Assembly (NCBI RefSeq): GCF_044386045.1
Contig: NZ_JBISCD010000040.1
Coordinates: 1,550,001 to 1,614,000 of the forward strand
Reading direction: 5' to 3'
Source: Thalassobellus sediminis
GTDB lineage: Bacteria; Bacteroidota; Bacteroidia; Flavobacteriales; Flavobacteriaceae
DNA: 64,000 bases
The translations under genes and the position numbers were made by a program. The notes beneath the pieces are model-generated. The model saw only the letters and a list, made by a program, of their open reading frames with translations. It was not told the DNA's origin and searched no databases. This document shows, one piece after another, positions 1-8,963 of the stretch. How positions within the stretch are numbered: position 1 is the first letter of the stretch; every line of letters starts with the position of its first letter.

Positions 1-1531
1 CTTCTTGCTCAATTTTATATATTCTTATCCAGATATCTCCGTCTTTAGTAAACTTAATAGAGTTACCAATTAGGTTAATAAGGATTTGTGAAATTTTCAA
101 TTGATCGGCAATAAAGTTTTCTGGTAAATCTTTATCGTATTCAAAATGAAGTTTAACATTATTATCGTTTGCTGAATTATTTAAGGCAAGAATAATATTG
201 TTTATTTTCTTTTTTAAGTTGAACGATTCTGGATCTATTTCAACTTTATTCGCTTCAATTTTGTTAATTTGAAGGATGTCATTAATAAAGGTTAAAAGGT
301 AATCGCCTGAAAATTTTAATGATTTTAAATGCTGAATTTGTTCAGGTTTTGGGTTTTCTTCTAACAACATATTGCTTAATCCTGTTACAGCATATAGTGG
401 TGTACGTAACTCATGAGTAACAGTAGATAAGAAATTAGCTTTCGTTTTTGATGCTAATTCTGCTTTTTCTTTCGCAATAATAAGTTCTCCATTCTTTTTA
501 TGAAGCATATTATTGGTTTTCAATCTGATGTTATTATTCTTGTAAAGCGATAAAGTTAAAAGTGATAATATAGTAATTAAGGCAACACTTAAAATAGATG
601 TTAACGTGTTTAGGTTTTTATCTTCTTCTGCTTCTTCTTTATTTTTTTTGTTTTGTTCAATTTGCTCGTTCAGCTTGTTTTGTATATCACTGTTTGTTGA
701 TGAATAAGCAATTTTTAGATTTCTTAGTGAATCAGATAGTTTTATATGCCGTTTTAAGTAATCATTAGATAGTTTGAAGTTATTAATGTTTTCATTAATA
801 TTACTTAGTACTGAATAACCTTCGTTTAGTACACTAGCATAGTTGTTGTTTTTAGCAATTTGTAATCCTTCGCTAGCATAGCTTAATGCTCTTTCGTCAT
901 CATTTAAATTACTGTAAATAATACCTTGTTTTATAAGAGCTTTACTTTGAGTTTTTAAATCTTCTGTTTTTTTAGCTAGTGCTAAAGATTGATCAATTAT
1001 AGATCTTGCTTTTCTGTAGTTTTTTAAAAGCATATAGGCTTTTCCTTCTTCAAGAAGTGTTTCTGCTAATTTTTTCTCTAAGCCTTCTTGTAAAAATAAA
1101 TTTCTTGCAGATTTAAAATAATCGGCTGCTTGTGAGTAGTCTTTTTTGCTTACATATACTTCTCCTAAAGTTTTATAAGAATCTGCTAAATTAGCATCGT
1201 CTTTTATAGTTCTTTGGATTTCAATTGAAGTGTTAAGTGATGTTATGGCATTATCACTTTCATCATTTACAAGCTGTAATCTAGCTTTTATAGTGTGGAT
1301 AATTCCTAGATTTTTTTTATTGTTTAACTTTTCGGCTAATTTGAAGGCTTCATTTATATTATTTTGTACCTCTAAATAATTATAATTGTTTAATGCCGAA
1401 CGAGCTTCTTCTATACGAAAGTTAATTTTTCCCTGAAGTATTTCAGGGTCGTTATCTATCGATTTTTGTGCAGAAATACTGATGCTAAATAACAGTACTG
1501 CTATGTATATGTAGTTTCTGATTTGGGTCAT
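1..1531 (-). CDS. TPR-containing sensor histidine kinase, C-terminus cut by window edge
   Basis: Reading leftward from an ATG at 1531, the frame is open to the window edge (about 510 residues). It begins with a signal peptide ending near ISISAQ. A block of tetratricopeptide-type helices follows (for example LADSYKTLGEVYVSKKDYSQ), then a coiled coil rich in K and E, one transmembrane segment, and a HisKA domain with the H box FLSTVTHELRTPLYAVTG. The start of the HATPase domain is visible with its N box NLIGNSIKFT. This is the usual layout of a Bacteroidota periplasmic TPR sensor kinase that autophosphorylates on the H-box histidine. The remaining ATPase motifs and any receiver domain lie outside the window. 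The stimulus is unknown. A two-component function is well supported by the motifs. Confidence 0.88.
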   Translation of the reverse strand, partial: MTQIRNYIYIAVLLFSISISAQKSIDNDPEILQGKINFRIEEARSALNNYNYLEVQNNINEAFKLAEKLNNKKNLGIIHTIKARLQLVNDESDNAITSLNTSIEIQRTIKDDANLADSYKTLGEVYVSKKDYSQAADYFKSARNLFLQEGLEKKLAETLLEEGKAYMLLKNYRKARSIIDQSLALAKKTEDLKTQSKALIKQGIIYSNLNDDERALSYASEGLQIAKNNNYASVLNEGYSVLSNINENINNFKLSNDYLKRHIKLSDSLRNLKIAYSSTNSDIQNKLNEQIEQNKKNKEEAEEDKNLNTLTSILSVALITILSLLTLSLYKNNNIRLKTNNMLHKKNGELIIAKEKAELASKTKANFLSTVTHELRTPLYAVTGLSNMLLEENPKPEQIQHLKSLKFSGDYLLTFINDILQINKIEANKVEIDPESFNLKKKINNIILALNNSANDNNVKLHFEYDKDLPENFIADQLKISQILINLIGNSIKFTKDGDIWIRIYKIEQE

Positions 1532-1558
1532 TTCATTAAATCTTACCGACAAATATAA

Positions 1559-2575
1559 TTATTTTATCGACAAAACACACTTTTTTTCCGATAAATTACA
1601 TATTAAATCAATTATTCTTGAAGAATAACCTGTTTCATTATCGTACCACCCAATAATTTTCACCATATTTCCTATAACTGATGTCATACCAGAATCAAAA
1701 ATACATGAATGTGAGTTTCCAACAATGTCTATGGATACAATAGGATCTTCAGTATATTCTAAAATGCCTTTATATTGTTTTTTGGAAGCATCTTTAAATG
1801 CTTTATTTATATCTTCAATAGAAACATTTTTTTTTACATTAAATGTAATATCTGTTAAAGATCCATTAATAACAGGAACTCTTATGCCACAGCCACCAAT
1901 AACTTCAGATAGTTCTGGGAATATTTTCGTAAGTGCTTTTGCTGCTCCTGTTGTGGTAGGTACAATAGATTGACTAGCAGCTCTAGAGCGTCGTAAATCG
2001 CGATGTGGTTGATCGTGTAAACTTTGGTCGGTAGTATAGGAGTGTACCGTGGTTATATATGCTTGATTGATGCCGCAAAGTTTATTAATGATATCAATCA
2101 TTGGTGCCGCATTGTTGGTAGTGCAAGATGCATTAGAAATTATAGTTTCTGTACCATCAATACTTTGTTCATTTACTCCTAAAACAATAGTTTTAATACC
2201 GTCATCTTCAGAAGGAACACTTAAAATAACTTGTTTGGAGCCATTTTTAATATGATTTTGCAAATCAGAAGCCGTTTTGAATTTTCCGGTAGATTCAATT
2301 ACAAAATCAATATTATAAGGTTGCCAATCAATATCTTTAGGGTGTTTTTTATTTGATAATGGAATTTTTATATCATTAACAATAATATCATTATTGTTGT
2401 TTGTAATAGTCCCCTTAAATATACCATGTACACTGTCGTATTTTAATAAATGACTCAGCGTTTTAGCATCGGCTAAATCATTTATTGCTACAACTTGAAT
2501 ATTTTTATGGCTTTCAGCTAGTCTAAATACACGTCTGCCTATTCTGCCAAAGCCATTAATTGCTATGCGAATCAT
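1559..2575 (-). CDS. gap: Glyceraldehyde-3-phosphate dehydrogenase, type I
   Basis: At 338 residues this is the normal length for a class I GAPDH, which oxidises glyceraldehyde 3-phosphate to 1,3-bisphosphoglycerate with NAD(P) in glycolysis or the reverse in gluconeogenesis. The N-terminus has the Rossmann motif INGFGRIGRR. The catalytic cysteine sits in SNASCTTNN, the substrate loop TTTGAAKA is present, and the C-terminal WYDNETGYS is intact. The ATG lies two bases after the lipA stop codon, so it is probably transcribed with lipA. This pairing is metabolically unobvious. Many flavobacteria carry a second gap gene, so I cannot say whether this is the main glycolytic copy or a paralogue with another direction or cofactor preference. 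Confidence 0.95.
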   Translation of the reverse strand: MIRIAINGFGRIGRRVFRLAESHKNIQVVAINDLADAKTLSHLLKYDSVHGIFKGTITNNNNDIIVNDIKIPLSNKKHPKDIDWQPYNIDFVIESTGKFKTASDLQNHIKNGSKQVILSVPSEDDGIKTIVLGVNEQSIDGTETIISNASCTTNNAAPMIDIINKLCGINQAYITTVHSYTTDQSLHDQPHRDLRRSRAASQSIVPTTTGAAKALTKIFPELSEVIGGCGIRVPVINGSLTDITFNVKKNVSIEDINKAFKDASKKQYKGILEYTEDPIVSIDIVGNSHSCIFDSGMTSVIGNMVKIIGWYDNETGYSSRIIDLICNLSEKKCVLSIK

Positions 2576-2577
2576 GA

Positions 2578-3456
2578 TTAGTTAATATGTTTTTGAGCAT
2601 GGTAAGATGAGCGAACCAGTGCACTGCTTTCTACATGACGAAAACCTAATTCTAAACCAATATTTTCGTATTCTTTAAATTGGTCTGGATTTATAAATTG
2701 TTTTACTGGTAAATGCTTTTTACTTGGTTGTAGATATTGACCAATAGTGACTACATCTACATGGTTTGCTTTTAAATCGTGAAGCGTTTCTATAACTTCT
2801 TCTCTTGTTTCACCTAACCCTAGCATAATGCCCGATTTTGTACGTCGTTGCCCTTGTTGTTTTAAATATTTTAAAACGCCCATACTTCTATCGTATTGTG
2901 CTTGAATTCGAACCTCACGTGTTAAACGGCGAACAGTTTCAATGTTATGCGATACAACTTCTGGTGCTACGTCAATAATTCTGTCTATATGTTGTTCTAT
3001 ACCTTGAAAATCAGGGATTAAAGTTTCAAGCGTAGTTTCTGGGTTCATTCTACGAACAGCTTTCACAGTTTCAGCCCACATAATGCTTCCCATATCCTTT
3101 AAATCATCTCTATCAACACTTGTTAATACAGCGTGTTTAATTTTCATTAATTTAATTGAACGTCCAACTTTTTCAGGTTCATCCCAATCAACAGTTTCAG
3201 GGCGCCCTGTTTTTACACCACAAAACCCACAAGATCGTGTGCAAACGTTACCTAAAATCATGAAGGTTGCTGTGCCTTCTCCCCAACATTCGCCCATATT
3301 AGGACAGCTACCAGAAGTACAGATAGTATTTAATTTGTACTTATCTACCAAGCCTCTTAGTTCTGTGTATTTTTTTCCAGTAGGAAGCTTAACTCGAAGC
3401 CATTTTGGTTTAGCTTGACGCTCGGGTAATATATTAGATGCGGTGTCTTTATTCAT
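2578..3456 (-). CDS. lipA: Lipoyl synthase
   Basis: This radical SAM enzyme inserts two sulphur atoms into octanoyl chains on the lipoyl domains of 2-oxoacid dehydrogenases and the glycine cleavage H protein. Both iron-sulphur cluster motifs are visible: the auxiliary-cluster motif [12 protein letters not shown] and the radical SAM motif CTRSCGFC. The C-terminus ends SSYHAQKH, typical of the family. I place the start at the ATG at 3456, giving 292 residues. An in-frame TTG at 3477 is an unlikely start, because it is part of a TATCTTTG promoter box. The gene is followed after two bases by gap. Confidence 0.95.
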   Translation of the reverse strand: MNKDTASNILPERQAKPKWLRVKLPTGKKYTELRGLVDKYKLNTICTSGSCPNMGECWGEGTATFMILGNVCTRSCGFCGVKTGRPETVDWDEPEKVGRSIKLMKIKHAVLTSVDRDDLKDMGSIMWAETVKAVRRMNPETTLETLIPDFQGIEQHIDRIIDVAPEVVSHNIETVRRLTREVRIQAQYDRSMGVLKYLKQQGQRRTKSGIMLGLGETREEVIETLHDLKANHVDVVTIGQYLQPSKKHLPVKQFINPDQFKEYENIGLELGFRHVESSALVRSSYHAQKHIN

Positions 3457-3474
3457 GCTGTTATAATAAGGGAG

Positions 3475-3482
3475 CAAAGATA
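3475..3482 (-). promoter_or_regulatory. TAnnTTTG (-7) promoter box for lipA-gap
   Basis: The minus strand reads TATCTTTG, a perfect match to the Bacteroidota -7 consensus TAnnTTTG. It lies 18 nt before the lipA ATG. It places the transcription start downstream of the upstream TTG codon and so rules that codon out as the start. Confidence 0.6.
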
Positions 3483-3504
3483 CAAAGTATTCTTTTAAAT
3501 TTTT

Positions 3505-4719
3505 TTATAAAGTGGTAAGATACCAAATACTAAAAGCGATTAAAAAAGTAATTCCTAACCAGCTTAAAACATGAAGTGTTTTTGAAGGATGCCATTCTTT
3601 AGGTGTGTGTTTACTCGAAATTAGTACGTAGTTAATTATAGCAAAAAAAGGAGCTGTTATGAAAGACAAAATAGTGGCAACTTTAATTAAAAGTCCCATT
3701 TCTGATGCTAAAAATAAAAAGATGCAAATGGTTCCTGTAGCTAGTAAAGTAACCCAAAAAATATAATTAAATTTTGAGGGTTTTTTAAATAATAATTGTG
3801 TGGCTTTTGCCATAACTCTTGGTGATGCATCTAAGGTTGTTAATGTGGTGCTAAACATAGTTGTAAATGCTGCAATACCAATAATAATATACGCCCAATT
3901 ACCCAAGCTTGCTGTGTACATGTTTATTAGTTGACTAGAAAAAACTCCAGCCGAACTACTAAATGTTTTTCCACTGTTAAACATAACTAAAGCTCCTAGC
4001 GTTAAAAAACCAATACCTAGAATGATTGTACTTAAATACCCTATGTTGAAGTCAAATAATATAGATTTCGGATTGTAATGTTTTGAGTTTTTATTTTTTT
4101 CTACGGTCCATAATGATTGCCAAATAGAAACATCTAAAGGAGCAGGCATCCAACCCATAAAAGCAATTAAAAAAGCAATTTCTAAACTGTTATTAGGGAG
4201 TATTTGTTGAAAAGAAATTGGATATGCGTTTTTACTTAATGCTATGAATACGGCTAGAATAGTGCTTATTGTAAGTGTAATAATAATAACTTTCATTAAC
4301 CTATCTAGTAATTTGTATTTTCCAAGTATTAAAATTGAAATACATATTGCTAAAATAATAATAGTCCATATTTCGACACTAAAATTATTCCCAAAAAGTG
4401 TAAACGCTATACCTGCTGTTACAATAGTTACAGCGGTTTGAATTGTAAACATAGTTGCAAAATTGAGTATGTAATAGATTGCTAAAACACCTTTACCTAA
4501 TTTATTATACCCATCTAATAAACTTTCTCCTGTAGCTGCAGCATATCTTGGACCAAATTGAAAAAAAGGATATTTAAACACATTTACTAAAAGTAACGCC
4601 CAAAGTAAACCCATGCCAAAATCGGCACCAGCTCTTGTAGATTGCACTAAGTGTGATACTCCAATGGCTGCACCTGCAAATAATAAACCTGGACCAAGGT
4701 TTTTGAGTTTAGAAAGCAT
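3505..4719 (-). CDS. Nramp-family (NRAMP-related) metal-ion transporter, atypical metal-site motifs
   Basis: This is a 404-residue polytopic membrane protein with about 11 hydrophobic segments and the Nramp-like start GPGLLFAGAAIGVSH. In classical Nramp (MntH) proteins TM1 carries DPGN and TM6 carries MPH, which together bind Mn2+ or Fe2+. Here TM1 has GPGLL without DPGN and TM6 reads GWMPAPLDV, so the metal site is altered. The family assignment is good, but the ion is open; Nramp-related Mg2+ or Al3+ carriers also deviate at these positions. The gene starts one base after the stop of the sigma factor gene and is the last gene of the apparent operon 6579-3505. Confidence 0.8.
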   Translation of the reverse strand: MLSKLKNLGPGLLFAGAAIGVSHLVQSTRAGADFGMGLLWALLLVNVFKYPFFQFGPRYAAATGESLLDGYNKLGKGVLAIYYILNFATMFTIQTAVTIVTAGIAFTLFGNNFSVEIWTIIILAICISILILGKYKLLDRLMKVIIITLTISTILAVFIALSKNAYPISFQQILPNNSLEIAFLIAFMGWMPAPLDVSIWQSLWTVEKNKNSKHYNPKSILFDFNIGYLSTIILGIGFLTLGALVMFNSGKTFSSSAGVFSSQLINMYTASLGNWAYIIIGIAAFTTMFSTTLTTLDASPRVMAKATQLLFKKPSKFNYIFWVTLLATGTICIFLFLASEMGLLIKVATILSFITAPFFAIINYVLISSKHTPKEWHPSKTLHVLSWLGITFLIAFSIWYLTTL

Positions 4720-4720
4720 T

Positions 4721-5266
4721 TTAATTTTTCTGAATAATTTCTGCTAACAGTTTTTTAGCACGAAGCAGTTTTACTTTTACATTATTAATAGGTTCTTTAA
4801 GTTGAAAAGAAATTTCTTTATAACTTAATTCTTGAAAATAACGAAGATTTATGACTTCTTGATAATGAGGTTTTAGTTTTTTAATATCACGCAATAATTT
4901 TGCTAAATGTTGTTCGGTAATAAGTTCATCTTCAGCTGAAGGCGACTCATCTAAAATTTGATGAACTGATTTGTCATCATTGGAAATAATTTGCGAGATA
5001 GAGTTTTTTTCCTTTCTCAATAAATCTATATGAATGTTTTTTGAAATAGTGATTAACCACGTTTTAAATTTGAAGCTATCATCAAAAGTTTCAATTTTAT
5101 CAAAAGCTTTAGAAAAAGTTTGAATGGTTATGTCTTCGGCGTCATTTTCATTTTGAATACGCTTTAACTGAAATCCATAAACGGTATCCCAATAAGTATC
5201 TAATAGGAAATTAAATGCTTTTTGGTCGTTCGCTTTTGCACGTTTAATAGCTTCTTCTATTTCCAA
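4721..5266 (-). CDS. RNA polymerase sigma-70 family (ECF-type) sigma factor
   Basis: The protein has 181 residues with region 2 (from about residue 13, with NDAEDITIQTFSKAFDKI as the -10-binding segment) and region 4 (LRYFQELSYKEISFQL, a helix-turn-helix) separated by a short linker. This is the ECF plan. The start is a TTG at 5266; an in-frame TAA lies just upstream and no ATG is available near the N-terminus. The start overlaps the end of the glycosyltransferase gene by 10 nt, which suggests translational coupling. No anti-sigma gene is adjacent. Its operon partners are a GT2 enzyme and a metal-ion transporter, so its signal is unknown. Confidence 0.9.
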   Translation of the reverse strand: MEIEEAIKRAKANDQKAFNFLLDTYWDTVYGFQLKRIQNENDAEDITIQTFSKAFDKIETFDDSFKFKTWLITISKNIHIDLLRKEKNSISQIISNDDKSVHQILDESPSAEDELITEQHLAKLLRDIKKLKPHYQEVINLRYFQELSYKEISFQLKEPINNVKVKLLRAKKLLAEIIQKN

Positions 5267-6369
5267 AAATTAGGTTTTGATATAAGATTGTTTATAAAGA
5301 TAGTTAATTGTGTTATAATTAGAAAAATTTCTAAAAAAGGAAGCCAAATTAATAGATCTATTTCATTCAATTTTTTTGATGAAAACCCTATAATTATATA
5401 TTGAAATAATATTCTGAATAAAAATAAGCCTAGTATTAATTGCCAATTATAATTTGAAATGAAAAGAAATATAGATAAAAACCAAAACAAGAAATTAGAG
5501 CTATATAATAAGGTTAATAGTATTTTGTGTTTTGATTTGTAATGTTTAGCTGTTGAAACATGACGCCTTTTTTGTTTAAACCAGTTTTTAAAAGATGTTT
5601 TAGGATTAGATTCTGTAAAGCTTTCTTTAGAGAATGCTATAGCAGTATTCTTTCTAGTAGCTACTTGGTTTATAAATAAATCATCATCGCCAGAGAGAAT
5701 TTTTATGTGTTTTATAAAACCGTTAGCATTAAAAAACTCTTTCTTAGTATAAGCTAGATTTCTTCCAACACCCATATAAGTTAAGCCAATTTTTGCAAAA
5801 GAAAAATATTGAATAGCAGTAATTAATGTTTCGAACCGAATGAGTTTGTTTAAGAGCGAGTTTTTAATTTTTGAATAAGCTCCGTAACCTAAAATAATTG
5901 TTTCTTCATTATTAAAATGAGAACTCATTTCTTTAATCCAATGTTTCGAAATAGGTTTGCAATCGGCATCAGTGAATAAAAGAAATTTATTTTTTGAAGC
6001 TTTTATACCAAGGGTTAACGCATATTTTTTATTTCCCCAAAAGGCTTCAATATTTTTTACATCAACAATTCTAATATTTGAGTGCTGTTCGGAAAAATAT
6101 TCCATAACATCGAGAGTATTATCGCTAGAAGAGTCATTGATTAAAACAATTTCAAAATCAGGATAATCTTGAGAAATTATAGAAGGTAAAAAGTTTTTTA
6201 AATTTTCAGCTTCGTTTTTAGCACAAATAATAACTGAAACAGGAGCGTTAGTTGGTTTTTCTTTTCTAAGTTTAAGAAAAGCAAATCTTCCGAAAAAAAT
6301 AAAATAAAATACGGCTTGAATAAAAACTACAACAGAGAAGCTGTAGAAAATAAAATCAAGTATGCTCAT
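5257..6369 (-). CDS. Membrane-anchored family 2 glycosyltransferase
   Basis: The 370 residues begin with one transmembrane helix. A GT-A domain follows from about residue 40 (PVSVIICAKNEAENL), with the nucleotide-sugar motif LINDSSSDNT, the DxD-like FTDADCKP and the acceptor/catalytic region LSGDDDLFINQ plus QKRRHVSTAKHY. Two to three hydrophobic segments close the C-terminus. This is the layout of processive or lipid-linked inverting GT2 enzymes acting at the inner membrane. The donor and acceptor sugars cannot be read from sequence. It sits between a small membrane protein gene and the sigma factor gene, which it overlaps. Confidence 0.88.
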   Translation of the reverse strand: MSILDFIFYSFSVVVFIQAVFYFIFFGRFAFLKLRKEKPTNAPVSVIICAKNEAENLKNFLPSIISQDYPDFEIVLINDSSSDNTLDVMEYFSEQHSNIRIVDVKNIEAFWGNKKYALTLGIKASKNKFLLFTDADCKPISKHWIKEMSSHFNNEETIILGYGAYSKIKNSLLNKLIRFETLITAIQYFSFAKIGLTYMGVGRNLAYTKKEFFNANGFIKHIKILSGDDDLFINQVATRKNTAIAFSKESFTESNPKTSFKNWFKQKRRHVSTAKHYKSKHKILLTLLYSSNFLFWFLSIFLFISNYNWQLILGLFLFRILFQYIIIGFSSKKLNEIDLLIWLPFLEIFLIITQLTIFINNLISKPNFWK

Positions 6370-6375
6370 AAAATG

Positions 6376-6579
6376 CTATGAGTGTTGAGGTTCGTTACAA
6401 TCACTAAATTGATCTGGTGTTTTACCACAAAAACCGCAAGCTTCTCCTTCTTGGTTTAGCACAGGGTTTTGACTAGCACAAGTTCCAGCAAATTTACCAT
6501 CTTTTTTTGCCCAAATTTTAATAGCAATACCACCAATTCCTACAGCTAATAAAACGATTGTAATTAAAAGAAGTTTCAT
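6376..6579 (-). CDS. Small single-span membrane or secreted protein with conserved cysteines
   Basis: This 67-residue protein has an N-terminal hydrophobic segment (residues 3-22) and a short outer domain with four cysteines in CASQNP, ACGFCG and SDCN. The pattern C-x(14)-C-x2-C resembles small proteins annotated only as membrane or secreted protein in flavobacteria, and the cysteines may bind a metal or form disulphides. Its stop lies six bases before the glycosyltransferase ATG, so it is probably the first gene of that operon. I know of no assigned function. Confidence 0.75.
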   Translation of the reverse strand: MKLLLITIVLLAVGIGGIAIKIWAKKDGKFAGTCASQNPVLNQEGEACGFCGKTPDQFSDCNEPQHS

Positions 6580-6771
6580 GTGTTTATAATTATTGATTTT
6601 TGTCGGTCACATGTAGCATTCATTTAAACATTTTCTTAGATGTCGAAAATTTAGTTATGAATGTTTCATGTGTTTTTTAAATTTTAAACAAAGATAATGC
6701 TTTTAGTAAAAAGCAAAATAAGATACATGCTAGAAATTTGCGTGACTAATTGATTTTTTATGTGTCTTATG

Positions 6772-6792
6772 GTTAATTATTTGTAAATTAAC
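6772..6792. promoter_or_regulatory. Inverted repeat upstream of aqpZ, possible operator
   Basis: GTTAATT (6772-6778) and AATTAAC (6786-6792) form a perfect 7-bp inverted repeat with a 7-nt spacer, 28 nt before the aqpZ ATG. The AT-rich composition makes chance occurrence possible. The rest of the 240-bp gap 6580-6819 holds no clear TAnnTTTG box for aqpZ. Confidence 0.3.
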
Positions 6793-6819
6793 ATTCTAAC
6801 CAATTAAATTATTTATTTT

Positions 6820-7506
6820 ATGAAAAAATTATTCGCAGAATTTTTTGGAACATTTTGGCTTGTTTTTGGAGGCTGTGGTAGTGCTGTTTTCGCAGCAGGT
6901 TTTCCAGAGTTAGGTATTGGATTTGTAGGAGTAGCTTTGGCGTTTGGTCTTACAGTTTTAACAATGGCTTATGCTGTTGGTCATATTTCTGGAGGACATT
7001 TTAATCCAGCAGTTTCTCTTGGTCTGTGGGCTGGGGGTAAGTTTGAAGCTAAAGATTTATTAGGCTATATAGTTGCACAGTTAATAGGTGCTATTGCTGC
7101 AGCTGGTGCTTTGTATTTAATTGTAACTAATAAAGCAGACTTCACAACTATTGGAGGTTTTGCTGCAAATGGTTATGGTGAATTATCTCCAGATGGTTAT
7201 TCTATGACTGCTGCACTAATTGCAGAATTTTTATTAACCATGTTTTTCCTATTAATTATTTTAGGAAGTACTAATGATAGAGCGCCTAAAGGTTTTGCGC
7301 CAATAGCTATTGGTTTAGGTTTAACATTAATACATTTAATTAGTATTCCTATTACTAATACATCTGTTAATCCTGCCCGTTCTACTAGTCAAGCATTATT
7401 TGCAGGTACAGAATTTACTGCTCAACTTTGGTTGTTTTGGGTTGCTCCTATAGCGGGTGCTATTTTAGCAGGACTTATTCACAAAGCTTTATTTGATAAA
7501 GAATAA
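6820..7506 (+). CDS. aqpZ: Aquaporin Z-type water channel
   Basis: The 228 residues contain six transmembrane segments and the two half-helix NPA motifs in [11 protein letters not shown] and SVNPARST. A histidine in the fifth helix ([10 protein letters not shown]) and the arginine after the second NPA match the narrow water-selective filter of AqpZ rather than a glycerol facilitator. The protein moves water across the inner membrane during osmotic change. The gene stands alone on the plus strand and converges on the anti-sigma gene across a shared hairpin terminator. Confidence 0.95.
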   Translation: MKKLFAEFFGTFWLVFGGCGSAVFAAGFPELGIGFVGVALAFGLTVLTMAYAVGHISGGHFNPAVSLGLWAGGKFEAKDLLGYIVAQLIGAIAAAGALYLIVTNKADFTTIGGFAANGYGELSPDGYSMTAALIAEFLLTMFFLLIILGSTNDRAPKGFAPIAIGLGLTLIHLISIPITNTSVNPARSTSQALFAGTEFTAQLWLFWVAPIAGAILAGLIHKALFDKE

Positions 7507-7530
7507 AACAAGAATGATTATAGTATAAAA

Positions 7531-7563
7531 AAAAGCCTCATTTTTTAATAAAATGCGGCTTTT
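7531..7563. terminator. Bidirectional terminator between aqpZ and anti-sigma gene
   Basis: AAAAGCC (7531-7537) and CATTTT pair with AAAATG and GGCTTTT (7550-7563), with one T/C mismatch and a 5-nt loop. Runs of A and T on the two flanks suit termination in both directions for the converging genes. Confidence 0.8.
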
Positions 7564-8352
7564 TTATTGTAAGTCTATTTCAGCTACCATATGATCTAAA
7601 GAAGCTGTAGAGTTTCCTCCTTTAGGTTCTATGGTAATATTTAAAGCTAATGCGTTTTCTGTATAAGGAATAGCTTTTAACTGTCTGTCTGTTTCACTTA
7701 AAATTCCTAAACTAACCATTTTACCTTGTAGTTCTGCCCAAATTTGGTAACATTGTTCTTCTGGGAGCTGTGGTAAAGAAACCACATCAATCATAGATGT
7801 CTTTTCTTTAGGGTTTATATAGGCTACCGTTTTTAAGTTTTTTGCTCGGTTATTACCTTGCATAATATATTTGTATGTGTTAGGGTCATTAAGCTCTTTA
7901 AATTGTTGCATAATTTCGTCTAACTTTTTGTTGTTCATTTCTATATCACTTCTTAAATCAAAAATTTCATCAACAACCACTTGGTTTTCACTAGATAATT
8001 TTTGGTTTTGTGAGTAAAATGAATACGCAGTACCAGCAAAAATTAATGCTGCAATACTTGCTGCGACACTAAATTTATACCAGGTTTTTTGTTTGTAAGA
8101 TGTCTGCATTTTAACTACAGGCGTTTCATCAAGTTCATCTAAAATGTTATTTAAGATGCTTTTAGGAGCTTCAACAGCATTACTTTTAGCAACTATTTCT
8201 AAGTTGTATTGTAATGTGTTGTACGAATTCTGTACTTCTGGGTATTTTGAAATATAAGATTCAACCTTTTCTGTTTCAGCAGAAGTAGTTTCACCTAGTA
8301 GATATTTTTCTAATAGGCCAGAATTTAAAAAAGTATTTATTTTCTCATTCAT
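7564..8352 (-). CDS. Anti-sigma factor (RskA-like C-terminal domain)
   Basis: The 262-residue protein has a cytoplasmic N-terminal helical domain (residues 1-80), one transmembrane helix at about 93-110, a coiled coil at about 112-155 and a periplasmic RskA/anti-sigma-K domain with the typical QCYQIWAELQGKMVSLG. No HxxxCxxC zinc motif is present in the N-terminal domain. Proteins of this kind hold an ECF sigma factor at the membrane until a periplasmic signal frees it. The partner is surely the sigma gene ending eight bases upstream. The inducing signal is not visible. Confidence 0.92.
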   Translation of the reverse strand: MNEKINTFLNSGLLEKYLLGETTSAETEKVESYISKYPEVQNSYNTLQYNLEIVAKSNAVEAPKSILNNILDELDETPVVKMQTSYKQKTWYKFSVAASIAALIFAGTAYSFYSQNQKLSSENQVVVDEIFDLRSDIEMNNKKLDEIMQQFKELNDPNTYKYIMQGNNRAKNLKTVAYINPKEKTSMIDVVSLPQLPEEQCYQIWAELQGKMVSLGILSETDRQLKAIPYTENALALNITIEPKGGNSTASLDHMVAEIDLQ

Positions 8353-8360
8353 GACGTTAT

Positions 8361-8894
8361 TTATTTAGGATTATAGATTTTTTTCAATTCGCGTAATCCA
8401 ATTTTTAATCTCGATTTTATGGTTCCCAATGGAATATTTAATTCGTCGCTGGCTTCCTGTTGTGTCATACCCTCAAAAAAGAGTGCATTTATTACTATTT
8501 GATATTTTTCATCTAAACTACTTAGATGCTTTTTAATATCTAAAACATCTTCGTTTAAACCGTTCGATGTTATTTTATATACGTTTGAAGTTTCTATTTG
8601 GACTTCTTTACCGCTTTTGTTTTTTAAAGACCTTGTTTTGTCTATGGCTGTATTGTATGCAATTCTATAAAGCCATGTAAATAGTTTCGCTTTGCTAGCA
8701 TCGTATTTTTTTGCATAACGCCATATTTTTACAAAACTTTCTTGCAGTACATCTTGCGCAGTATCATCGTCTTTTATTATTTTTTTTATAACACCAAATA
8801 ACGAGTCTGCGTAGTTTTCATACAGCAGTGTTATGGCTTTTTTATCACCACGTTCTAATAAATAAACTATTTCTTTTTCTATAGCTGAAATCAA
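8361..8894 (-). CDS. ECF RNA polymerase sigma factor (SigK-like) paired with anti-sigma factor
   Basis: The 177 residues have region 2 (DTAQDVLQESFVKIWRYA) and region 4 (FFEGMTQQEASDELNIPLGT, ending LKIGLRELKK). The start is a TTG at 8894; an in-frame stop lies just upstream and there is no nearby ATG. A TAACTTTG promoter box lies 46 nt upstream. The next gene is its RskA-type anti-sigma factor, so the two form an operon that is often autoregulated. Its regulon is unknown. Confidence 0.93.
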   Translation of the reverse strand: MISAIEKEIVYLLERGDKKAITLLYENYADSLFGVIKKIIKDDDTAQDVLQESFVKIWRYAKKYDASKAKLFTWLYRIAYNTAIDKTRSLKNKSGKEVQIETSNVYKITSNGLNEDVLDIKKHLSSLDEKYQIVINALFFEGMTQQEASDELNIPLGTIKSRLKIGLRELKKIYNPK

Positions 8895-8940
8895 GATAAT
8901 GTTGGTTTAGTATATGTTTAACTATGATACTTAATTACAT

Positions 8941-8948
8941 CAAAGTTA
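8941..8948 (-). promoter_or_regulatory. TAnnTTTG promoter box for the sigma/anti-sigma operon
   Basis: The minus strand reads TAACTTTG, a perfect housekeeping -7 box, giving a leader of about 40 nt before the TTG start of the sigma gene. Confidence 0.55.
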
Positions 8949-8963
8949 GAAATTTCTTTTAGA

